DNA from: Cinnamomum chago
Taxonomy: Eukaryota > Streptophyta > Magnoliopsida > Laurales > Lauraceae
NCBI GenBank assembly: GCA_038049695.1
Contig: CP142451.1
Location: 41,551,001-41,615,000, forward strand
DNA: 64,000 bases
Direction of reading: 5' to 3'
The position numbers and the translations under genes are program-made. The notes below the pieces were generated by a model. It saw only the letters and a program-made list of their open reading frames with translations. It ran no database searches and was not told the DNA's origin. Positions 57,171 to 64,000 of this stretch are shown one piece after another; the stretch's first letter is position 1, and the number at the start of each line of letters is the position of its first letter.

Positions 57171-58274
57171 TGATCCTTAGAGTGGTGTGCTTACCCTATC
57201 TTCTTGCTCAGGCATAGGTCGACCCCTAATGGTTTCACGAATAGGCCCATGGGTCCTATGTCTTGACGGGGAGTCATAATCTTGCTCATGGTGTGTGCGG
57301 CGTGGAGAAAATCTATCCGATTCACCCTCGTAGTAATCAGCTCGATGCCTAATTCTCTCATGACTAGGATGAATCGGAGGCTTATCCTGGTCTACCCTTG
57401 ACTGGTAATACTGGTCATATTCCTCTCGATACTCTCTATATCCTCGAGACTCTTCCTTTGGATAGCTCCTTCGACGCTGCTCAATCCGTTGATCATAATG
57501 AATATGATCATCCTAATAAATTTGCTTTGGCATCCCTACATGGTGATCCTCTTGATGGACCCTACTAGACGACCCTGGAGTGCGACTATCTTGATGGGTT
57601 CGCGTATATGTTTTAATGAAATATGGATGTCCTGCTGTATTTGAATGAGGTGGGGGAACATAGACTGCTCTCCGAGGATCCTAAGTGTAATCATCATAAT
57701 ATCTCGATTCTGTTATTTTATCACTTGACCTAGGTGTAGGCGGATGGGCAATCAATGAGTCATGCCTAGTGGTTCGATCGTGTTCTCGATGATGATAGTG
57801 TGAATCCCTATGCCTTGGGGTGGGTGACCTAGAGACCCTGGTCTTAATAGGTTCTAGACGGCAAGAACGACAGGTTTCTCTCACGGGCGATGGGGACCTA
57901 GAGTGATGACTAGGAGTTGGGGTGTGGGATGCAGAACGATGCCTACTATCTAGAGAGACATATCGAGGATGCATCCTACGAGCATGGTCACTATTGGTCT
58001 CAATGAATGCTGACTCATTGATCCTAGAGGACGAAGTATCGATGTTTTCAGGGTACTCCATGGACCTATGTGTCTCCCGAAGGACAACACCCTGTTGAAA
58101 GGGACCGACTATGACTGGTCCACGTGATAGTCGCATTCTCCAACCCCTTCTGTCAGCTCGAGAGCATCTTCTTCTGAAGAGAGTCTCCCTTTGGGTGTTA
58201 AAATTGTCTCTCAACCCCGAGGGTCTCCTCGGATTGAACCACCTCAACAGGGTGTTGTCCTTCGGGAGTAACAT
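57171..58274 (-). pseudogene. Tat-lineage gag N-terminal extension, Arg/Ser/His-rich
   Basis: In frame with the capsid piece to its left, with three stops (57681-57683, near 57513, and 57173). The sequence is rich in RS, RH and SP pairs (HSRSPSPVRETCRSC, RSPTPRHRDSHYHHREHDR), resembling SR-type RNA-binding tails; it is disordered and probably binds RNA. Residues from the first ~10 codons (58243-58274) come from the inverted arm of the foldback, so the apparent start at 58274 is artificial and the true gag start has been lost. Confidence 0.6.
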
Positions 58275-58343
58275 AGGGCCATGGAGTACCCTGAAAACAT
58301 CGATACTTCGTCCTCTAGGATTAATGAGTCAGTATTTATTGAG
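57998..58343. repeat. Foldback: inverted repeat with ~100-bp arms at the element's broken end
   Basis: The left arm 57998-58097 (TCTCAATGAATGCTGACTCA ... CACCCTGTTGA) recurs as reverse complement in 58243-58343 with about half a dozen differences; the spacer is about 145 bases. The right arm ends exactly where Sirevirus LTR homology begins (58344). It is not a normal part of a Tat element and marks a rearrangement breakpoint. Confidence 0.92.
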
Positions 58344-58601
58344 ACTTCTAAAACTTATGGTTCATGCATGTTTTGATTTTAAACTTGGATGCATTTAGTT
58401 TTCAAAAGAAGATTTTCAAATCAAGCTTGCCTATGGTTTTAAAAGTTTAAAATCATCTTAGGCATTTTAGGTTTCATGTTTTTAAAACTCTTAGAATGAT
58501 TTAAAACATGTTTCCAGGCTTGATTCAATGGCCTAGACCTCCAAGATCAAGTTTCCCTTTAAAAAAATCATTTTATGAATCTTTATAATTAGGGAAAGTT
58601 C

Positions 58602-58815
58602 GGTCAACGGAACCTTTGTAGGTCAGCTGTCGGTTCCGATTCCAGAATATGAAAACTATGTTTTCTGGGAACTTCGGTTAGCTGTCGGTCACCTATCGGC
58701 CGACAAGTGTATTGCGGTCAGCAAACTTTCGAAATATATGACCGTTGAAATATGACCATTGAGTTCGGTCGACCGAACTCCAAATGTCGGTCGATCGACA
58801 AGGTAGCCATTGGAC
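58602..58815 (+). repeat. Mixed palindrome cluster (GTCGACCG plus TTAGC/GGTCAGC words)
   Basis: Unlike the other four Sirevirus LTRs, this cluster mixes TTCGGTCGACCGAA and GTCGGTCGATCGAC with CGGTTAGCTGTCGGTCACC, TATCGGCCGACA and GCGGTCAGC. The last three are words typical of the chromovirus arrays at 8200 and 22430. Confidence 0.75.
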
Positions 58816-58824
58816 AACATTTTC

Positions 58825-58831
58825 TATAAAT
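58825..58831 (+). promoter_or_regulatory. TATA box of truncated Sirevirus LTR
   Basis: TATAAAT just downstream of the palindrome cluster, as in the sister LTRs. Confidence 0.55.
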
Positions 58832-59797
58832 TGAAGTTCATTCCTTGACCAAATTTGAGGATCCAAGAGATACTTCTTGAGGTGTTTTGAGGCCAAACAA
58901 AGGGGAATGCGCTAAGGGAAGCTAGTTGGTCAAAAGGGAACCTAAAGCTTGGAATCATAAGTAAATCTTCTATGTAAGCTTAGTTTTCCTTTTCATATGT
59001 TTTCATGCTTTGCTTAAATTATTAGTAAATCTTTTTAGGTATGTTAACTATGATTTGTTGTGTCCTTAACATATATATGTGTTGAATTGATTTATTGTTT
59101 TGGATACATCACCTTGAATCAAACCAAGTAGGACTCAAATTAGTATATCTAAGTGAATCATGTTTTGGAATCATCTTTGAAATTATATGTAACATGATTC
59201 CTATACTTGGTTGAATCTTTGGTTGTTGTTTTTCATCATAAGAAAATCACTTTCAAATCTATCTTATGTTTTGGACTCAACAACTTCACAAATCACATGT
59301 ATTTTATTTTAAAGTTTCACACAACTTGCTTAGCATTGATATACATCATTTTCAAGTTGGTTTTTAAGTTACATGTGATTTGCTCCTTCACTTCAATCAA
59401 ATCTATTTTTGTGTTTTACACTTTCAAAAGCTTTAAGCTTGCATTCATTGAGCTATCATTTTTAACTTGATTGAAGTTTTTCACACACACACCATGTGCA
59501 TTCATCTTTGTATTTCACAAAGTGTTGTGTGAAGCTGCTTTTAATTTTCATATCAGCCTAATTAAGAGGCATTGTAATTGAGCTTAAACTGTATCTTCAT
59601 CAAGTGTATTCTAAACACTACTCAGAGAGAGAACCAACCTTTTGGTTGTATAGGTTATTGCTTAGCCTAGAAAATCATAGTGTATAGGTTGATTTTTAGC
59701 TTTGAAAAACATCAGTGTTAGAGGTTATTGCTTAGCCTATTGAAAAGCATTGATAGTGGAAATCCGGTGGGGTGTTGGATCACAAGCCGGTAGTGGA

Positions 59798-62700
59798 TGT
59801 TAGACCCCAACCCAGACCAATTCGATTAGTGTGCGGTTAGTATGTGTTTAGTACTAAGTGGGTGTAGTGTTGGTGAGTTAGAAATGATTAGTTAGTCTTG
59901 GTCATAGCTTGGGAATTTTGAGAACGTTTAGTATTAGTCAGACACACTCAGGAAGGCCTGAGTGTACGTGTAAGCTTGGAAAGTCGTGTCGTGTTCCGTG
60001 TGAGTGTGGTTTTGATTTCATTTGAATGATCTTTTTATGTGTTACAACTTTCGTTTTAAGCCCATTCATGTTTGAAGCCAAAAACCCATGTTTTGGCCCA
60101 AAGAGGGTAAAATTGTCTTTCTTGCATAAATCTGGACACAATTTTTGAGATCTCAAAACCATGGCAAAAATATACTTTTTGGAAAGTAGATATTTCGACG
60201 ATCGTTTTATCCTTCTTCGTCGAAGTCATCCGAGGCCCACAAGATCATGTTCTGGCCATTTCAAAGTCAAGTCAGTTGGGCCCCACTTGCTAATGCCTTA
60301 AGTAACTCATCTCTTTCCCCTCTTTGCTCTTTTCATTCTAAAACCCAAATCTCTGCAATTTCTTGACCTAGGGCAAGGAAGAGCTTCTTTTCTCTCCATC
60401 TTCCCCATCTTGTTTGATCTAGCTAGAGAGCTCCAAAGAAGATTCTAAGACTACCATTTTCTTCATCTCCTTGCAAGCTTCCTATTGATACAAGTTTCTT
60501 GAGTTTTCAAGTTGGTCAAGAGCTCCATTTCTTTCCCTCCCTCTTGCTTGGCCATTTCTAGGTAAGGGTTTCCACTCCTACTCTCCATTGAGTCATTTTG
60601 GTTCCTTGAGAGTATGTTTTTCATGTTTTCAAACCCTATTTGGAAAATGGGTTCCTTGTTTCCATTTTGAGTGAGTTTTGTGTGTTTTCTTGGTTTTTCT
60701 TATAGTGTGGGATTAGCTTGAGGAAGTGCTTGAAGAAGAGTATTGTTAGCTTTGGTCAAGGCAAGTAATCTCTATAGGACCATTGTGCATGTATATTTTA
60801 AGCTACATTGTTTTTTTCGGAAATTTTGCATATGAAAATGTTTATAAGCTTCATGATCATGTTTTCCTTGGATTGGATGTTTGGGATTGTGAGAAATGTG
60901 TATTTTATCCCTTGGAGAGCATGGAGGCTCAGGGAGTGCAGGTGGAATGAAAAAACAAGAAGAAGAGAAGAAGGAAATGTGGAAAATCTGCACTGAACTG
61001 TACTTCCCGTGCAGTTTCGGTCAGCTGGCGGCTAGCCGTAATTCCCATTTCGGCTAACCGCGAGCCAACCGAAATCAGCGGTTCCTTTTCCAGTAGCTGA
61101 CTTTTGCTTCAGGGTCCTGCGGTCAGCCCTGCGGTTAGCTCACGGCTAGCCGCCGGTTCCCTTGCGGCTAACCGTAAGCCAACCGAAATTATTACGGTTC
61201 CTTTTCCAGAGAGCAACATCAGACCTGGGTTTTCAGCGGTCAGCCCTACGGTCAGCTTACGGCTAGCCGCCAGTTTCTATTTCGGCTAGCCGCCAGCTGA
61301 CCGCAAGCTGACCGAAATTGACCAATTCCTAGTTTTGAAGAAGTTTTGCAAGAGTGAAAACTAGAACATGTTAAGTGACCTTTAGCTTGATATTGTGTAC
61401 TCGAAACTCGAGATGTCTTGAACTTCCGGGACACCAACTCTATTCCAAATTCCAACATTTGGGCTTCGAATACACAAAGATCAATCAAGGGTCCTCACAT
61501 GTGCTTGATAGGCTTTGTGTTCGTACCTTAGTTTGATATAATGAATATCATCGTGTACTCGTTTTGAAATTTAGTACAAGCTAGTTTTGAAAATGTGTTC
61601 CAAGAAAAAGGGGATCACTTCCTAAGCGTGTTATGCATATTAATTATGCCCGTGCTAGTCGTGTTCATCGTGTTTCTATAAGTGATTTCCCCCTTTTTCT
61701 TATCTCGACGTGTTTAGACCGTGTTTCGCGTGTTTTGTGCATTCATGAATTAAGTAAACACCACTGAGCTTAGACTGCCCTTTCAGTCTGATCCACTGCC
61801 TGGGGGTCTTTAAACATGTGGACTGTCTGCAGACTGGTCGTGTATTTATTACACATCGTGCGTGTCCGGTTCCGCGGCCGGAATTCCCGTCTTTGTGGGA
61901 AATCGTGTCGTGCTTATATTATGTATATCGTGCTTGTCGTGCGTGCTTGCTCTTTTCATTATATAAATGATAGAGAAAGGATGGGCTCTTTGTGGATTGT
62001 AACTATTCATGATATATTATGTACTCATGCTAGTTTGTCGTGTATCTCAGCTTTGTTCGTATTCTTGAAAAATGTATCTCAGCTTTGATAGTATTTCATA
62101 CCAAAGATTTGCTTACATGTTTTCTCTAAATGTTATTGTTCATGTTCATGCCTACATTGATTACCTGCCAAACCGTCGTGTTTGACCCTTGCTTGTTGGT
62201 GCCCAGGTGCAGGAGACGTTGCCTTTGAGGAGGAGCGTCAGGAGGAGGCTTGTGAACCAACTCCCATGAGAGAGTGGCAGCCCGACGATGTCATCTAGAT
62301 GTCGGTCTGGTTCTTGAGTTTCGTCACATTTTGTCTTAGGGTCCTTTTGTTTATGTTGGAGTTGTGTATTGGCCTCTGTTGGCCTCTCTTGGGAATTGTA
62401 ACAAAACTTAATTTACTTTCTTGTTAGACTTGTAACTTGAACAATGTTGGGAATGCCTTGTTAACTTATTCCTTTGATACTTTGTCTTGTATATTATTGT
62501 GATAGCACCTAAATATTTTACTGGTGCTTATCTAGTTGTGTTTTGCTACACGCTTCCGCAAATCGTGTACGTGTGAGCCAGATTCCGCGTGTCTTTGGGA
62601 ATCCTCACCGCGGGAACCTGTGGGAAAACAATGATCAAATAAGAATAATCATCACCAAACTGACGTCGCGGGGCCGGGGATCCGTTCCGGGGTCGCGACA
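59798..62700 (+). mobile_element. 5' LTR of a plus-strand chromovirus
   Basis: 2,903 bp from TGTTAGACCCC to GGGGTCGCGACA, followed after 4 bases by the tRNA-Met primer site. It is preceded by GTGGA (59793-59797), the expected target duplication; its second copy would lie beyond the window. It shares the conserved block (60047-60245) and a palindromic array (61015-61320) with the LTR at 20600-23818, but in the other orientation. The open frames inside it are short and unrecognised. Confidence 0.95.
61015..61320 (+). repeat. TTAGCC/GGCTAACC palindromic array, three units
   Basis: Units near 61017, 61136 and 61238, each with CGGTCAGC, CGGCTAGCCG, CGGCTAACCG and AGCCAACCGAAAT; the first two end CCTTTTCCAG. 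The words are complementary to each other within a unit. Related to 7960-8290 and 22040-22480, reversed. Confidence 0.8.
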
Positions 62701-62704
62701 GGAC

Positions 62705-62716
62705 TGGTATCAGAGC
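62705..62716 (+). other. Primer binding site, initiator tRNA-Met
   Basis: TGGTATCAGAGC, 4 bases after the LTR end. It is complementary to the 3' end of plant initiator tRNA-Met. Confidence 0.93.
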
Positions 62717-62861
62717 GAGACATGTTTCAGGCACTTAAAAGAAACTAGAAAGGTCTTAGGAACGTGGCGAGGATTCGTGAGTTCGATAGACTCGTTGGTA
62801 TAGGACCTTAGAAACCCTTGTACCATGTTTATTGTGTGCTAACTACTTGTCTTACAGCAAT

Positions 62862-64000
62862 ATGCCTCCGAGAAAAGCTCCAAATCATCATGCTTCAGGC
62901 AGTAATCATAATGAGTCAGATGCATCTGAGACACCTACAGCCACACAGTTTCAGGAACTTATGCAAGCCATGATAGCACAGCAAAGACAGGCTAATGAGA
63001 ATCAAGCAAGATTTCAAGAGCAACTAACTAAGAAGGATGATGAGATGGCACAAGTTCAGAGGCAACTGTTAGAAGTACTTCAGAACAGGAATGTAGCACC
63101 ACCTGCAGGTCCTCAGATTGTGATACAGAATAGGGATCCAGACCCTAATGCTCTATTTGAGAAGTTTAGGAAAAGAGCACCGAAGGAGTTTTCGGGCAAT
63201 GAGGACCCGTTAGTGGCAGATGACTGGCTAGTCAATACCGAGAAGATCTTCGATGTATTCATGTGCACAGGACTCCAGAAGGTCAATCTCACAGCTTCAT
63301 TGTTCTACGGGCTTGCAGACAGGTGGTGGCAAACAGTCAAGGACCCATATGCAGTGATGGCTGATGATGAGGCATGGGCAGCTTTCAAGATACAGTTTCA
63401 AGACAAATACATTCCCTCTCATGTCAAGAGGCAGAAGGCTATTGAGTTTCAGCAACTCAAGCAAGGTAGCATGACCGTGTTAGACTATGTCACCAAATTT
63501 GAGAGATTGGCTAGATATGCTACCGAACTAATTGATACGGAAAGGAAGAAGATAACTAAGTTTTTGGAAGGGCTGAATCCGATCATCATGAGAGATGTCA
63601 TAGGTGTAGTACCTCCAGCTACATATGATGAGGCAGTCAAGCGGGCATACACCTTTGAAGATATTAATAATATGATTGTTCAGGACAGGAAACAACAGTA
63701 TCAGCAGCAGAACCAGAGACAACAACAGGGCAAGAAGCCAAGGCAAGAGCAAGGCCATGTGAGGCAGGGTTGTGGACATTGTGGCAAGAACCATGAGACC
63801 CACGAATGTCGTAAGGCCATGGGCGCCTGTTTCAAGTGTGGGGCTATGAACCATTCAATCAAGGATTGCCCACTACTCCAGAATCAGGGGAACAGGAACC
63901 AGCAACAGAGACAAGTAGCTCCTCAGAATCAAGCACCAGTTCAGAATCAGATGAGACCACCTCAGCAGCAGCAGCAGGCTAGGCCACCAGTCCAGAATCA
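62862..64000 (+). CDS. Chromovirus gag (intact frame, runs off the window)
   Basis: ATG at 62862 (MPPRKAPNHHASG), about 145 bases after the primer site, in agreement with the MPPRK start at 20439. The frame is open to the last base of the window, 379 codons, with no stop. Content: a polar N-terminus; a Gln/Glu-rich coiled coil (residues about 28-75); a capsid domain (about 95-285) with KRAPKEFSGNEDP, ADRWWQTV and QKAIEFQQLKQGSMTVLDY; two zinc knuckles, CX2CX3HX4C (residue 304) and CX2CX4HX4C (residue 323), that would bind the element's RNA; then a Gln-rich linker leading toward the protease. It is the only undamaged retrotransposon gene start in the window, so this insertion is probably young. 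Protease and pol should follow to the right. Confidence 0.95.
   Translation, partial: MPPRKAPNHHASGSNHNESDASETPTATQFQELMQAMIAQQRQANENQARFQEQLTKKDDEMAQVQRQLLEVLQNRNVAPPAGPQIVIQNRDPDPNALFEKFRKRAPKEFSGNEDPLVADDWLVNTEKIFDVFMCTGLQKVNLTASLFYGLADRWWQTVKDPYAVMADDEAWAAFKIQFQDKYIPSHVKRQKAIEFQQLKQGSMTVLDYVTKFERLARYATELIDTERKKITKFLEGLNPIIMRDVIGVVPPATYDEAVKRAYTFEDINNMIVQDRKQQYQQQNQRQQQGKKPRQEQGHVRQGCGHCGKNHETHECRKAMGACFKCGAMNHSIKDCPLLQNQGNRNQQQRQVAPQNQAPVQNQMRPPQQQQQARPPVQN

Larger units (their letters stand above)
58344..59797 (+). mobile_element. 5'-truncated Sirevirus LTR, interrupted by the right-edge chromovirus
   Basis: Homology to the other Sirevirus LTRs starts about 100 bases inside their left end (TTCATGCATGTTTTGATTTT) and runs through a palindrome cluster (58602-58815), TATAAAT (58825-58831), and GGTTATTGCTTAGCC-type units (59640-59755) to ATCCGGTGGGGTGTTGGATC...GTAGTGGA. 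Here the chromovirus LTR starts (59798). The remaining ~200 bases of the LTR should follow the inserted element beyond the window. Confidence 0.9.

Noticed and set aside
62705-62716. Possible tRNA-derived sequence (also at 20586-20596)
   Set aside because: Only the short primer-binding complement of initiator tRNA-Met is present, next to an LTR end; there is no tRNA body.

Overview
The window looks like heterochromatic, repeat-dense nuclear DNA of a seed plant, probably a flowering plant with a large genome. Every recognisable coding stretch belongs to a plant mobile element: Ty1/copia including Sirevirus-type LTRs, Ty3/gypsy chromovirus, Ty3/gypsy Tat lineage with two RNase H domains, and two hAT-type DNA elements. 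The only host-gene sequence is a UDP-glycosyltransferase (UGT72-like) fragment, and it lies inside a hAT element. I found no intact single-copy host gene, no rRNA or tRNA gene and no CRISPR array.

Layout. 1-2523: right part of a long minus-strand chromovirus-type LTR, inserted into the gag of a Copia element. 2524-~7900: that Copia element (gag fragment, PR, IN, RT, RNase H, 3' LTR), killed by two stops and one frameshift. ~7901-23818: a minus-strand chromovirus whose left LTR is truncated and carries a three-level nest (chromovirus LTR < Sirevirus solo LTR 9138-15178 < 3.9-kb chromovirus-type solo LTR 10141-14066); decayed gag-pol 15748-20439; intact 3.2-kb right LTR. 23819-27267: 3' end of a Sirevirus with several purine tracts and its 3' LTR. 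27268-28680: fragment of a plus-strand chromovirus LTR. 28681-37912: plus-strand Tat element, degraded, split by a 549-bp hAT MITE and with no integrase seen. 37913-49954: non-coding retrotransposon sequence, including the probable 3' LTR of a second Tat element, two Sirevirus solo LTRs (39792-41491 and 47562-49471), a hAT element with the captured UGT fragment (42647-43618) and a 97-bp tandem array. 49955-58274: minus-strand Tat element (IN, aRNH, RNH, RT, PR, gag from left to right), truncated at a ~100-bp-arm foldback (57998-58343). 58344-59797: 5'-truncated Sirevirus LTR. 59798-64000+: a plus-strand chromovirus with a 2.9-kb LTR, a tRNA-Met primer site and an open gag frame that runs off the window.

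How it fits together. The layers can be ordered by who interrupts whom and by target-site duplications (TGGGT, CTTAG, GATAC, GACAT, TACAGGTG, AGCTTGGC/AGCTCGGC). Most coding copies are dead; many stops look like CAG/CAA/CGA/TGG changed to TAG/TAA/TGA, as expected from decay of methylated DNA. The chromovirus at the right edge is the only copy whose visible coding region is undamaged. The most unusual theme is a cluster of short GC-rich palindromes inside each LTR. It holds position within a family, but its core word changes between copies (GTCGACCG, GATCGATCGG, GGTTAGCCG), and one word family occurs in both Sirevirus and chromovirus LTRs.
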